A stretch of DNA of 64,000 nucleotides from Vibrio sp. 10N.286.49.B1 (GCF_002873335.1 NZ_MCUW01000012.1:348840-412839); one strand, 5' to 3'; positions 18,115 to 27,048 are shown, counted from the stretch's first letter. Notes: generated from the letters alone by a model not told the origin. Program-made: numbers and translations.

Positions 18115-18651
18115 CTAATGTGCTCCAGACGCCGTTAGTAAATCATGAGGGGTTGGCCACGTATAAACAAATTCATCGACCTTTTTACCGCACGGAGAAT
18201 CTCCTCGCCGACTTTCTGCGCGCTTCCCACCGACAAGCTCATAAAACTTAATCGCATCGTCATTTTCAGCGAGCACTTCTAGGAACACGCCATTATCTGG
18301 GTAATATTTTTCTGCCCACCCCATCGCTTGGCCAAGTAGTGTATGCCCGACGCCTTGCCTTTGCGCGATTGTCGATACGTGTAAGTTATCGATAATGGTT
18401 CCAAACTCAGCACTGTGATTTCCAAACAAGCAGACAAATCCTAGTAATTCACCCGCCTCCTCAGCAATGATCACATGCTGACTAAAAGGAGGATTTAGCA
18501 AACGAGCTTGCCAAATCAGTAGCTTATCGTCTAGAACTTGCTCATCAAGATAAGATTGTCTCATCATACCTTGATAATTTGTCTGCCAACTCTCTGCGTG
18601 GAGTTGGGCGATACGTTTATAATCAGAATATTCTGCTATTTTAAAATCCAT
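18115..18651 (-). CDS. GNAT family N-acetyltransferase
   Basis: Single-domain acetyltransferase of 178 residues. The acetyl-CoA loop reads RQGVGHTLLGQAM (about residues 96-108), preceded by the beta-4 segment NLHVSTIAQ and followed by LEVLAENDDAIKFYELVGGKRA, the standard GNAT motif B. The N-terminal IAEYSDYKRIAQLHAESWQTNYQGMM is typical of small-molecule or ribosomal-protein acetyltransferases. Acceptor unknown. It stands alone, convergent with the upstream small gene. Confidence 0.85.
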   Translation of the reverse strand: MDFKIAEYSDYKRIAQLHAESWQTNYQGMMRQSYLDEQVLDDKLLIWQARLLNPPFSQHVIIAEEAGELLGFVCLFGNHSAEFGTIIDNLHVSTIAQRQGVGHTLLGQAMGWAEKYYPDNGVFLEVLAENDDAIKFYELVGGKRAESRRGDSPCGKKVDEFVYTWPTPHDLLTASGAH

Positions 18652-19124
18652 TTAATAGTACCTACTGCTTAACTATTGTCATATCCATTGATTACATACT
18701 AATAAAATGTAAACAAATTGCAATCCATGCTAGTCAAAGAAAGAGACTGGCGCAATAAACAAGTGAACCATGCCCAAGGCGCAAACACCAGCGTGTAAAC
18801 ACGGCTACTCGATTTAAGTCACTGCAATACTCAATATTGTGTTCCGGCTTTTGCCTCACAAACTGATCTGCTCCAGTTAGACTGGTCACCTAAAAACGAC
18901 ACTGGCAACCTTAGGCTAACGATAAGTCCTTATGATTGAAAAGAATTTAATCATATAAGCCATTCTCTAGCCAAATTGAAATCAGCGCGAATGAAACGAC
19001 TTCAGCGACAACTACAATCTTTAGCGTCATAGCCTCTCTCGCTATAACATATAAAAGATGCTCCGTTTCACTCACATTGAGAACACGTTACTATCTCAGT
19101 AACGCCTCTTATTGTTCATCAACC
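18652..19124. other. Intergenic region
   Basis: About 470 bases upstream of both the GNAT gene and the DMT exporter gene. I see no credible gene, strong repeat or clear promoter; some stretches look like untranslated or decayed sequence. Confidence 0.5.
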
Positions 19125-20000
19125 ATGACATCAAATTATCTACTTGCCACCACGACTATGACAGCATTTGCACTCAATTCATTGTTTGCGCGTTATGCAC
19201 TCGGTTACCAAGCTATTGATCCAATGAGTTTTACCCTACTTCGCCTCTTAAGTGGTGCCGTGACTTTAGTTCTTCTTTACGCCGTGTTTTTTAAACAAGG
19301 TTCTGCTCATAAAAAAGAGACACTAACCCGGAAGCACTCTGCAAGCCTTGGAGCGTCCCTTTTTAGTTATGCGTTATTGTTTTCTCTGGCATATCATCAG
19401 CTCGATACCGGCACCGGGGCGTTAATTCTTTTTGGTACCGTACAACTGGCATTAATTGCTTACCATCGATTAAGTGGTCACGCTATTAATCGATTGGAAT
19501 GGGTAGGGATATCGGTCTCTTTAGTCGGTTTTGTCGTACTGCTCCAGCCATCAAGTCACCAACCCGATATCGGTGCCGCGATATTAATGGGTTTGTCCGG
19601 TTTAAGTTGGGCGATCTTCACCCTACTTGGAAAACATGCATCTGTGCCTATTGTTGCTACCAAACAAGGTTTTATGTACGGTGCGACGATGATGGTATTG
19701 GTATATTTGATTGTCGCAATGGTATCAATCGACTCGTTCTATCTATCCAAAACGGGCGTTGGTTTCGCACTTCTTTCAGGTGTAGGCGCTTCCGCCATTG
19801 GATATTACTTATGGTATCAATTACTACCAAAAATAGACTTATTGCAAGCCTCATTACTGCAGCTTACAGTGCCAGTCATCGCACTAGCACTGGGTATCAT
19901 TTTTATCGACGAACAGTTCTCACTTTACTCGTGCATTGCAACGCTCTTTATTTTGAGCGGAATCGCACTTGTTTCTTTTAGTAAATGGCGAAATCAGTAA
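19125..20000 (+). CDS. EamA/DMT-family transporter
   Basis: Ten-helix drug/metabolite transporter of about 291 residues. The first EamA repeat begins at FALNSLFARYAL, and the second at DIGAAILMGLSGLSWAIFTLLGKHA, a duplication typical of the RhaT/YdcZ-like family; the C-terminal half has the usual PVIALALGIIFIDEQ segment. I chose the ATG at 19125 (MTSNYLL...) rather than the TTG at 19077, since the extra residues are polar and unlike the family; neither start has a clear ribosome-binding site. Role is export of amino acids or other metabolites, substrate unknown. Confidence 0.82.
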   Translation: MTSNYLLATTTMTAFALNSLFARYALGYQAIDPMSFTLLRLLSGAVTLVLLYAVFFKQGSAHKKETLTRKHSASLGASLFSYALLFSLAYHQLDTGTGALILFGTVQLALIAYHRLSGHAINRLEWVGISVSLVGFVVLLQPSSHQPDIGAAILMGLSGLSWAIFTLLGKHASVPIVATKQGFMYGATMMVLVYLIVAMVSIDSFYLSKTGVGFALLSGVGASAIGYYLWYQLLPKIDLLQASLLQLTVPVIALALGIIFIDEQFSLYSCIATLFILSGIALVSFSKWRNQ

Positions 20001-20104
20001 TCAAATCAATACTAAGCCACCATGCGATACAAAAGGATAATTGGTAACATTAAACGAATTGGTCTAACTTAAGCTGCGTTAACGCTCTTTTTCTAGGATT
20101 AATT

Positions 20105-20725
20105 ATGTTGAAGCCATTATTCAAACTATTTCTATTTAGCCTGCTGCTGCCCTTGATTTTCTCAACTCGCGCTGTCGCTAGCAGCGAAGAAAAAACGGAA
20201 ACGTCATCAGAGCAGCCTCTTGTTAATTTTACAATGATGCTGGATCTAAACGGAATTGAGAGTTCAATAAGCCAATCAAGTGAGGCTATCAATAATCTTG
20301 CCGTTTCCTTGACGCTTCTTTCTAACAACGAAAGCCTAAATGAAGAACAAAAACAGGTACTTGTTGATACTATTGAGAATATCAACGAATTGACAGAGAT
20401 GTCGAAAGAATCATTGGTCGCTCTGCCTGGAGCCCTAGAACAATCACAAAACTCCATAGCCAACAGTACTGCAGCATTTGTTTATGACGTTAGATTCAAT
20501 GTCTTGTTGCTACTTGGTGTTGTCGTCATTGCGATCGTACTGGCACTCATTGCAGCTTACTGGTTTATCTTAAGACCAATGCAAGGCACCATTTTATTGG
20601 CAACTCGCAATGTTTCCAAAATGGCGAGTGCCATTCAAAAAACGGCTGATGCGTTAGAAACGACAACCGCAAACCAAAAGGTGATTACTCAGCGTCTCGA
20701 AAACAACGATGATCCTATCATTTAG
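20105..20725 (+). CDS. Membrane-anchored hypothetical protein with helical domain
   Basis: Not recognised. The 206-residue protein has a signal peptide (cleavage likely after AVAS near residue 26), a periplasmic helical stretch rich in Ser/Asn/Glu (about 30-125), one transmembrane helix at about 132-157 and a short cytoplasmic helical tail of about 45 residues rich in Thr/Ala/Lys. The topology recalls a chemoreceptor or sensor lacking its signalling domain, but no HAMP or MA domain is present. The stop overlaps the end of the convergent SgrR-family gene by 4 bases. Confidence 0.68.
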   Translation: MLKPLFKLFLFSLLLPLIFSTRAVASSEEKTETSSEQPLVNFTMMLDLNGIESSISQSSEAINNLAVSLTLLSNNESLNEEQKQVLVDTIENINELTEMSKESLVALPGALEQSQNSIANSTAAFVYDVRFNVLLLLGVVVIAIVLALIAAYWFILRPMQGTILLATRNVSKMASAIQKTADALETTTANQKVITQRLENNDDPII

Positions 20726-22560
20726 TCGTCCGACCAAACTTCTCGTAACTGAGGCCACCCCCACGTGGTCATTGCGACACCTTTGATTACGTCATGAAAG
20801 CTCAATGTTTGCCTATGGTGGAACATTGGGCTCACCAGTCCCTCATAAATTAATGCGGAACAAATAGGTTCAAGATAATCAAGGTAGTCTTTGGCTTCTA
20901 TCCTTTCCCGTATCGCTTTTATTTGATCTCGTAACCATAACATTGACTCATCATCCATTGCCGCCTGTATGACAGGATCACTCGTAAAAGCTAAAAGAGC
21001 GGATACATGGCGATTGTCATCTAGGTTAACGTTACTCAAAATCAAATCATAATCGAACGCTTTGGCTGTCGCTTGCGACAAAAACGCCTCGTGAGGCATC
21101 ACCGTAACAGATGTTGTCACGTCAAGATTCGCAAGTAATCGTTGGATCGCTTTGCTGCATCGCACCAACCCCGGATGATCATAAACGACAATCGATAATG
21201 AATCAGGTAATGAAACAGGACTGGCGTTCAATCGTTGAACAGGATGCCAAAATGGGAAAAAATTCTTCGCGACTTGAGCACCAAATGTCACGTTATTTTC
21301 ACTTAAGTCCTGCCAAATAACATCGCCATTCAAACACTCACTGAGCCATTTTCTTTGCTCAGCGTTTAATCGAAGTTGGCTCTTTCGTCGGTTGAACAGA
21401 ATAAATAGACAACCGTCTTCGATGCGTATTTGTGACTCTTGGTATGACGCGACCCTTTTATCTGGGCGCAACGAAACCATATCGGGGACGGCGTTATCCA
21501 ATAATGAATTGCTATGGACATCGATCAAAGGTCCGTCATTACCAAGGTTGCTATCGTTCGCACCTAGAACTTTTTCTGAGGTTATTGCATGCTCACAGGC
21601 GGATGATTTAGTGTGTGACGCCGCTTTATTTAACAGCCAAATTGTCACTTCATCGGTGAGCGCGCGAGCTGAATAGTAACGCTCATTAGCAACGAGAACC
21701 ACTTTGTGTTCGGTGTGCTCTTTTAGTTCAAAAATACCAGAGCCTGTCACTTGATTCTCAAGATCCCATGCATCATTGAGCTGCTCTGAAGGTTGAATGG
21801 AATATTTGAGATCACTTAATAACGCGCTAAACCCCCGATCTGGTCGAGATAACGTCACAACAATTTTGAGTCCATGGACGGCTTCAACAGACAGCAAGTG
21901 GTCCAACTCATGTCGATAGTGTGGGCGTTTTGCTAAATGACGCACTAATTTGGCGACACCGCTTGCCGTGATCTCCTCACCATTGTCAAAATACAAAGAA
22001 GGTCTGAGATAAAACGTCCAGGTTTGATAGCCTGGATCGCTCTCCCAATAATGCGCAAGATCGGGTTTTACATCTCCAGCATGATCCATTGACACCAAAC
22101 AAGAATAAAGCTGGCGGATCAAAAACCGTTCACTGTTTCGATGCGAGTAATGGGGCAACAACCGTTTAAAAGGACGGTCGTAGGTGAGCTGAACATTCAC
22201 CCGCCCTTCTTTGAAAGAGGCACCGGATAATTGCTGCAACAAAGAACCAAATAACACCTGATCACGGTCCAAAAAGTCTAGCGCTTTTTCGTATTTCCCA
22301 TCCACCATCCACCGCTTGGCAATCTGTTTTTTTACTACGTCAACGTCTAATACACGAACGAGCACGGAACGTTGATTGCGTCCCGCTTTCGGCAGCCAGC
22401 GTACCCAACCAAACTCCGTCATCTGTTTTAACAAGGTTCTGGCATGCCTAGGACTTGTAAATAGTTGCTCGGCAACATCCGCCAACACCACTTTACATTC
22501 CTCATTGACGGGATAACTCACCAAGCGTAAGTAGTAACGAAACAGGTTTGAACCTTCCAA
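20722..22560 (-). CDS. sgrR: SgrR-family transcriptional regulator
   Basis: Two-part regulator: an N-terminal winged-helix DNA-binding domain (LADVAEQLFTSPRHARTLLKQMTEFGWVRW near residues 25-60) and a C-terminal solute-binding-like domain of the SBP_bac_5 type (YDRPFKRLLPHYSHRNSERFLIRQLYSCL, then W.FYLRPSLYFDNGEEI). In Escherichia coli SgrR senses sugar-phosphate stress and activates the divergent sRNA SgrS; here the ligand is unknown. I start at TTG 22560 because AGGTGG lies 5 bases before it; the GTG at 22569 has none. The C-terminus GVAMTTWGWPQLREVW matches the end of SgrR. A 16-base palindrome and a divergent small ORF lie upstream. Confidence 0.82.
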   Translation of the reverse strand: MEGSNLFRYYLRLVSYPVNEECKVVLADVAEQLFTSPRHARTLLKQMTEFGWVRWLPKAGRNQRSVLVRVLDVDVVKKQIAKRWMVDGKYEKALDFLDRDQVLFGSLLQQLSGASFKEGRVNVQLTYDRPFKRLLPHYSHRNSERFLIRQLYSCLVSMDHAGDVKPDLAHYWESDPGYQTWTFYLRPSLYFDNGEEITASGVAKLVRHLAKRPHYRHELDHLLSVEAVHGLKIVVTLSRPDRGFSALLSDLKYSIQPSEQLNDAWDLENQVTGSGIFELKEHTEHKVVLVANERYYSARALTDEVTIWLLNKAASHTKSSACEHAITSEKVLGANDSNLGNDGPLIDVHSNSLLDNAVPDMVSLRPDKRVASYQESQIRIEDGCLFILFNRRKSQLRLNAEQRKWLSECLNGDVIWQDLSENNVTFGAQVAKNFFPFWHPVQRLNASPVSLPDSLSIVVYDHPGLVRCSKAIQRLLANLDVTTSVTVMPHEAFLSQATAKAFDYDLILSNVNLDDNRHVSALLAFTSDPVIQAAMDDESMLWLRDQIKAIRERIEAKDYLDYLEPICSALIYEGLVSPMFHHRQTLSFHDVIKGVAMTTWGWPQLREVWSDD

Positions 22561-22621
22561 AACACCCACCTAAAACAGGAAAATCAGTTCCGCATATTAC
22601 CCTAAGTCACGAAAATACGCC

Positions 22622-22637
22622 TTATTGACGTCAATAA
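22622..22637. promoter_or_regulatory. Perfect 16-base palindrome, candidate SgrR operator
   Basis: TTATTGACGTCAATAA reads the same on both strands. It lies about 62 bases upstream of the sgrR start codon and about 40 bases before the -35 element proposed for the divergent small ORF, as expected of an operator shared by a regulator and its target. Confidence 0.5.
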
Positions 22638-22676
22638 ACTGATAACCGGAACAAGTCTTTATTCAATTACTCTCTT

Positions 22677-22704
22677 TTTACATTCCCTATAAAGAGCATA
22701 ATAA
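22677..22704 (+). promoter_or_regulatory. Candidate sigma-70 promoter for the divergent small ORF
   Basis: TTTACA (22677-22682) and TAATAA (22699-22704) with a 16-base spacer; transcription would start near 22711, about 60 bases before the small ORF. Confidence 0.4.
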
Positions 22705-22772
22705 ATACAAGTCAACGGACATTGATGCTCCCATGACGGTCTTAAATCCTACACAAAATTGGCAGGTACTGT

Positions 22773-22913
22773 ATGAATAAGCACACACCTCAGGCGAACA
22801 ACAAAGCTCGCCCATTGGCTAAATTTTACCTAGCTCAACTGAACAAAAGTAGCAGCGAACAAGAAAAGCTTACTTTGGCTATGTTGGTTGAATTGTGTCA
22901 ATTACGACGCTAG
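22773..22913 (+). CDS. Small ORF divergent from sgrR, 46 residues
   Basis: Frame of 46 codons with AGGT 5 bases upstream of the ATG. The peptide is basic and helical, beginning MNKHTPQANNKARPLAKFY and ending CQLRR, with no signal peptide. Position (immediately divergent from sgrR, with its own promoter-like sequence) is the position of sgrS and its 43-residue peptide SgrT in enterobacteria. Sequence similarity to SgrT is too faint to claim homology. A 15-codon frame (22732-22779) overlaps its start and might act as a leader. Confidence 0.5.
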   Translation: MNKHTPQANNKARPLAKFYLAQLNKSSSEQEKLTLAMLVELCQLRR

Positions 22914-23087
22914 CTTCTCTATGATTTAGATTAAATTTGCAATGGCTTCATCACTAACGGTTTATGCTCCAACCCCCAAAAATCAACATGGTGTTGCCAT
23001 TGCCCCCCTTAAAAGATGCGATACATGTCACCGTCATTGATGAATTAAATGCGGCCGCCTAAAACCGCCACATTCCGGCTCTCTTTA
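22914..23087. other. Gap downstream of the small ORF
   Basis: No terminator with a T-run is seen. GCAATGGC (about 22937) and GCCATTGC (about 22995) could pair over a long loop, which might belong to a structured RNA tail. Confidence 0.3.
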
Positions 23088-23759
23088 TTACCAGCGTATA
23101 TAAATTGGGGTACCTATTTTCACCAATGTGATTAATTCATCCATTTCAGTATTGGTGATCGCAATACAACCATTCGTCCAATCAAAGCTCTGTATAAACT
23201 GTTCCGGTTTCGTATAGCCATTTTTTAAGCCGTGAATTTTGATATTCCCTCCTGCACTGACCCCTAGGTCTTTAGCGTTCCGCTTATCTCTCAGATTAGG
23301 ATAGCTGATATGCATAGATCGATAAAAAGACGAGTCATTCATTACAAAATCTAGGTAGTACTTGCCTTCAGGCGTGCGATTATCCCCTTCTTGGACTTTA
23401 TGCCCACGTGGGTTAGGCCCCAGCGAGATTCTGTATTCTTTAATCACTGTATCGCCTGCCATCAAAAACATTCTGCGAGTTGATTTTTTGACTTCAACGC
23501 GATCAATCAGCCACTCTCCTGCCGCCACTTCATCCGTAACATCAGACGTTATCATGTCGAGTGTCTGCGCACTTTCCTGTTCCGGGGGTGATATTACGGA
23601 AGGAGGTACAACGGCTCTTTGAAGTAAGGCTGGCTGAGAAGTCGACAACTCACTTGCCGGAGTTGGATTACTCACTTTTTCATCGGTACGTAATTCAAAC
23701 GCTTGAACCATTAGCGTCAAACACATCGCCATGAACGTGGCAACGAACCTAAATAGCAT
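23088..23759 (-). CDS. L,D-transpeptidase (YkuD domain)
   Basis: Periplasmic enzyme of 223 residues that makes 3-3 cross-links in peptidoglycan or attaches proteins to it; relatives also cleave. A signal peptide (residues 1-21) is followed by a low-complexity Pro/Ser linker to about residue 70, then the YkuD domain, with catalytic H176 (KIHGLKN) and C198 (TNGCIAI) in the expected HG-x-SNGC arrangement. It resembles the ErfK/YafK group more than the LysM-bearing ones because no LysM domain is present. It is a single gene; the M23 peptidase encoded at 11.3 kb is another wall enzyme in the window. Confidence 0.87.
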   Translation of the reverse strand: MLFRFVATFMAMCLTLMVQAFELRTDEKVSNPTPASELSTSQPALLQRAVVPPSVISPPEQESAQTLDMITSDVTDEVAAGEWLIDRVEVKKSTRRMFLMAGDTVIKEYRISLGPNPRGHKVQEGDNRTPEGKYYLDFVMNDSSFYRSMHISYPNLRDKRNAKDLGVSAGGNIKIHGLKNGYTKPEQFIQSFDWTNGCIAITNTEMDELITLVKIGTPIYIRW

Positions 23760-23981
23760 CTGTCTTCCTTAATTTTTGTAGTTCGCGATTTTATACCGAC
23801 TGAGAGCACAATCCAAGATACCGATCACCCTATGAGTATAGGAAACTCAGCAAAAATTATATTGTTGCAGTACAGCAACACAGAATAGTTAAAACCACTA
23901 TATATCAACAATAAATTCTCACCTACACTGTATCTGTCGTCAATAAAGAGGGGCTCACCTCTTAACTCAATATAAGGCTAT

Positions 23982-24704
23982 ATGATGAAAAAACTCGTGG
24001 TTATTACAGGTGCAAGTTCTGGTATTGGTGAAGCTATCGCGCGTCGTTTAAGTAATGCTGGACACCCTCTTTTATTGCTTGCTCGTCGTGTTGAAAAACT
24101 AGAAGCATTACAGCTACCAAACACACTTTGTGAAAAAGTTGATGTCACAGATAAGGCAACGTTTGAAGCGGCAATTGAAAAAGCTGAGGCTCAATTTGGC
24201 CCTGCCGATGGTTTAGTTAATAACGCTGGTATGATGCTGCTAGGCCAAATCGATACTCAAGATGCATCAGAATGGAAAACGATGTTTGATGTTAATGTCA
24301 TTGGCTTACTAAATGGCATGCAAGCGGTGCTAGCGCCAATGAAAGCACGCAACTCAGGCACGATTATCAACATCAGCTCAATTGCAGGTCGCAAAACATT
24401 TGGCAATCATGCTGCTTATTGCGGAACTAAGTTCGCCGTTCATGCAATATCTGAAAATGTCCGTGAAGAAGTGGCCGAATCTGACGTTCGCGTTGTAACA
24501 ATCGCACCAGGCGCAGTAGAGACAGAGTTGTTATCGCATACTACGTCACAAGATATCAAAGACGGTTATGACCAATGGAAAGACGTAATGGGTGGTGTAT
24601 TAGCCGCTGATGATGTAGCAAGAGCGGTTGAGTTTGCTTACTCGCAACCACAGAATGTCTGTATCAGAGAGATTGTCTTAGCCCCTACTCGCCAGCAACC
24701 TTAG
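23982..24704 (+). CDS. SDR family NAD(P)-dependent oxidoreductase (YdfG-like)
   Basis: Classical short-chain dehydrogenase of 240 residues. Cofactor motif TGASSGIG at residues 8-15, NNAG near 85, catalytic Ser in INISS near 135 and YCGTK (Y and K of the YxxxK pair) near 149. The arginine after the Rossmann beta-2 strand (LARRVEKLE) favours NADPH. The closest characterised relatives act on serine/3-hydroxy acids (YdfG type), but the substrate is not fixed by sequence. AAGG lies 5-6 bases before the first of two adjacent ATGs. Two hairpins follow the stop codon. Confidence 0.85.
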   Translation: MMKKLVVITGASSGIGEAIARRLSNAGHPLLLLARRVEKLEALQLPNTLCEKVDVTDKATFEAAIEKAEAQFGPADGLVNNAGMMLLGQIDTQDASEWKTMFDVNVIGLLNGMQAVLAPMKARNSGTIINISSIAGRKTFGNHAAYCGTKFAVHAISENVREEVAESDVRVVTIAPGAVETELLSHTTSQDIKDGYDQWKDVMGGVLAADDVARAVEFAYSQPQNVCIREIVLAPTRQQP

Positions 24705-24730
24705 TTGTCAAACGGGCAATAACAAACCGA

Positions 24731-24765
24731 AGTCTTGAGCGCTCATGAGTCAGTGGCTCAAGACT
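24731..24765. repeat. Inverted repeat after the SDR gene
   Basis: AGTCTTGAGC (24731-24740) and GCTCAAGACT (24756-24765) are perfectly complementary over a 15-base loop; no T-run follows. It precedes the stronger terminator at 24772. Confidence 0.55.
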
Positions 24766-24771
24766 CCACTA

Positions 24772-24796
24772 ATAAAGCGACCTATGGTCGCTTTAT
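24772..24796. terminator. Terminator between convergent SDR and cupin genes
   Basis: ATAAAGCGACC (24772-24782) and GGTCGCTTTAT (24786-24796) form an 11-bp perfect stem with a TAT loop, overlapping the last codons of the cupin gene. It can act on both strands. Confidence 0.7.
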
Positions 24797-25449
24797 GTCG
24801 TTTCAGGCAAATGGCCTGATTTAAACCAAATGGTTGTAGGCCCACTCACATACGGTTCATGGTGACTTGCATGAGGGTTACGTGTCCAAGTTCCTACGGG
24901 ATAATCTCCAAGGTCATCACATAGCTTTCCTTCTAAAACAAATATCTCTTCGCCACCAAAATGGCCATGCGAATGATAATTGTCAGCATCAGACCAACGA
25001 ATTAACGCAACTTGTTCATATCCATGCTGATGAAGCGGCATAATTTCAAGCTTACCCACACTTTTTTGCCACTCTTGCTGCCTCGTATCAACACGCACAT
25101 ATTTTGTATCGTCCGGCGCAAATTGATTGAGCTTAACCAAAATCACGCAGCCATGCTGACTAAACGGCGAATGACAGCTACCCGGTGGGTTTCGAAGATA
25201 CGTACCCGCAGGGTAGTCACCGTCCTCATCAGAAAATACCCCTTGTAGTACCAATATCTCTTCACCTAATGGGTGACAATGCTCAGAAAAGCTAGCACCC
25301 GGCAAATATTCTACGATGCTAGTAACATGCCCGGACTCTGCTGATTCTCTTTCTAATGGCTTTCGGCGAACCCCTATAGAAGGAGACTCAACCCACTGCT
25401 GTGATTGTGTATCGATAACGACGCGTTTTGAAAACTCCATGTTCAACAT
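24793..25449 (-). CDS. Tandem ChrR-type cupin protein
   Basis: Protein of 218 residues made of two ChrR-like cupin domains. Repeat 1 has FSEHCHPLGEEILVLQG...NPPGSCHSPF and repeat 2 has YHSHGHFGGEEIFVLEG...NPHASHHEPY, each with the His-x-His, Glu and His pattern of a metal-binding cupin. In ChrR itself a single such domain follows a zinc anti-sigma domain; here the anti-sigma part is missing and the cupin is doubled, so the protein is more probably an enzyme or stand-alone metal-dependent sensor. Starts at 25449 and 25440 are both possible, neither with a strong ribosome-binding site. No sigma factor gene is adjacent. Confidence 0.8.
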   Translation of the reverse strand: MLNMEFSKRVVIDTQSQQWVESPSIGVRRKPLERESAESGHVTSIVEYLPGASFSEHCHPLGEEILVLQGVFSDEDGDYPAGTYLRNPPGSCHSPFSQHGCVILVKLNQFAPDDTKYVRVDTRQQEWQKSVGKLEIMPLHQHGYEQVALIRWSDADNYHSHGHFGGEEIFVLEGKLCDDLGDYPVGTWTRNPHASHHEPYVSGPTTIWFKSGHLPETT

Positions 25450-25762
25450 TTCGACGACTTTTCCCTTGTTGATACTGCTATGGCCCCGTGCACTTCTTTG
25501 TCGTGGAAGTCACGATAGGCATTCCTTATGCTATTTATGAAATTATAACAAAGAATTCATAATAAATAAGCATAAGCCCATCAATCTAATTGAATCAGTC
25601 AAGGTCTATGAAAGAAACTATCTTGGTGTGTATTACGGTAAAATGAGAAGGCTTGAACACTGAAATAGAGAATAGGACACTTCAAACTCAGCATAGTTAG
25701 TGAGCTCGCGCGTAATATCCGATACAATTTGAGCCACTTTATATTCTCTTTTAAGGCACCCC
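25450..25762. other. Divergent promoter region
   Basis: 313 bases between the cupin gene and the TSUP gene. AAGG at about 25753 is the ribosome-binding site of the TSUP gene. No repeat or operator was found. Confidence 0.5.
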
Positions 25763-26491
25763 ATGCTTAATGACTGGTTCAGTCAGCCTGCGCTTATTGC
25801 CATGTTGTTGATCTTCATTGGATCGTTTGTACAAACCGCCATCGGCTTTGGTTTGGCCATTGTCGCTGCTCCGCTGCTTTTTCAGGTATCTGCCGATTAT
25901 GTCCCTGCCCCTATTTGTTTAGTGGCATTGTTTATCTCCATACTCAATGCAGCCAAGCACCGTAGCAGTATTGCATTAGGTGGACTGAAAATGGCATTGA
26001 TAGGACGGGTCCCTGGCTCTATCGCGGGGGCAGCGTTACTGGTTTACGTTTCAACTCAGGTACTGTCTTTATGGCTGGGCTTTTTAGTCGTATTTGCCGT
26101 CATCGTGAGTTTACTGCCTTTTAGAATCGAACCTACACCAACAAAAATGGGTGTGGCTGGGTTTTTCTCTGGTTTTTTTGGCACTAGCTCCGGTATTGGA
26201 GGCCCGCCAATGGCGCTGTTACTTCAACACCAAGAAGCGAATCAACTTCGGGGCAATCTGTCGGCCTTCTTTGTGTTTAGTTCTGTTATCTCGTTGTTGG
26301 TACAAGCCCCAATTGGTTTTTTAACCGTGCATCACTTGTATATTACGGTGCCTCTTATTCCAGCGGCTTGGCTTGGTTATAAGCTAGCGTTACTAACAAC
26401 TCACTCATTACCAAAAGAAAAAATAAGAACGGGTGCGTTATTTTTATGCTCACTGAGCGGTTTAACTGCCATTTGGCAGGGTCTGTCGTAA
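25763..26491 (+). CDS. TSUP-family (TauE/SafE) anion exporter
   Basis: Membrane protein of 242 residues with eight or so helices and the two repeats of the TauE/SafE family: GSFVQTAIGFGLAIVAAPLL near residue 20 and GFFSGFFGTSSGIGGPPMALLLQ near residue 130. Members move sulfite, sulfoacetate or other organosulfur anions. AAGG about 6 bases before the ATG supports the start. It is a single gene closed by the hairpin at 26525. Confidence 0.87.
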   Translation: MLNDWFSQPALIAMLLIFIGSFVQTAIGFGLAIVAAPLLFQVSADYVPAPICLVALFISILNAAKHRSSIALGGLKMALIGRVPGSIAGAALLVYVSTQVLSLWLGFLVVFAVIVSLLPFRIEPTPTKMGVAGFFSGFFGTSSGIGGPPMALLLQHQEANQLRGNLSAFFVFSSVISLLVQAPIGFLTVHHLYITVPLIPAAWLGYKLALLTTHSLPKEKIRTGALFLCSLSGLTAIWQGLS

Positions 26492-26524
26492 TTATAAGAA
26501 ACGTACGGAGATAATAGTCCAAAC

Positions 26525-26556
26525 AATAATGGAGCAAATCATTGCTCCATTATTTA
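26525..26556. terminator. Bidirectional terminator
   Basis: AATAATGGAGCAA (26525-26537) and TTGCTCCATTATT (26542-26554) form a perfect 13-bp stem with an ATCA loop, between the TSUP gene and the convergent small secreted-peptide gene. Confidence 0.8.
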
Positions 26557-26604
26557 ATTCTAACACTATCACATCGTTAACCCGTCATCATATGCCAGCG
26601 AATA

Positions 26605-26760
26605 TTACAGCTTAGTCATATTTTTCGGGCATGTTTGAAGGTGTGTCGTCACAACGGCACCAGAGTCCATCAAGCAGATAGTTCCAGGTGCCCCTCCTTC
26701 TTCAGCGATACTATTAAAAGACATAAACAAAAATCCAAATACAATCAACATCGTTTTCAT
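26605..26760 (-). CDS. Small secreted peptide with two cysteines, 51 residues
   Basis: Not recognised. The frame codes for a signal peptide (MKTMLIVFGFLFMSFNSIA, 19 residues) and a 32-residue mature part with exactly two cysteines, C29 and C44, that could form a disulfide. AGGA lies about 9 bases before the ATG, and a 13-bp terminator lies 50 bases after the stop. These signs make a real gene likely in spite of its size. It might be a small periplasmic or secreted effector; nothing nearby indicates a role. Confidence 0.62.
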   Translation of the reverse strand: MKTMLIVFGFLFMSFNSIAEEGGAPGTICLMDSGAVVTTHLQTCPKNMTKL

Positions 26761-27048
26761 ACTTCACTTCCTTCTCTTCATTGTTATAGGTCATTGCCTT
26801 TCACCTATATACAAAGTCTAGGTAGGAATTGAGCTAATTCAATTATTCTTAAGGCAATAAATAACTTCCGGGATTAACATCACTAATTTCGTTTTAAAAC
26901 ATAAGGTTAAATATCCACGACAAATAAAAAACACCAATTAATAAGTCATATTTATATTAAAAATGATTGTTATTTTACTCTGGCATAACATTTTAATATA
27001 AATCACACCATACAATGCTAGCCTGAATGAATAATAGGACGGCTTAAC

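Noticed and set aside
19499..19981. 160-codon frame inside the DMT exporter gene
   Set aside because: Cys/Arg-rich out-of-frame shadow of a clear transporter gene.
22732..22779. 15-codon leader frame overlapping the small ORF near sgrR
   Set aside because: Weak ribosome-binding site; kept only as a remark with the small ORF, not called as a gene.
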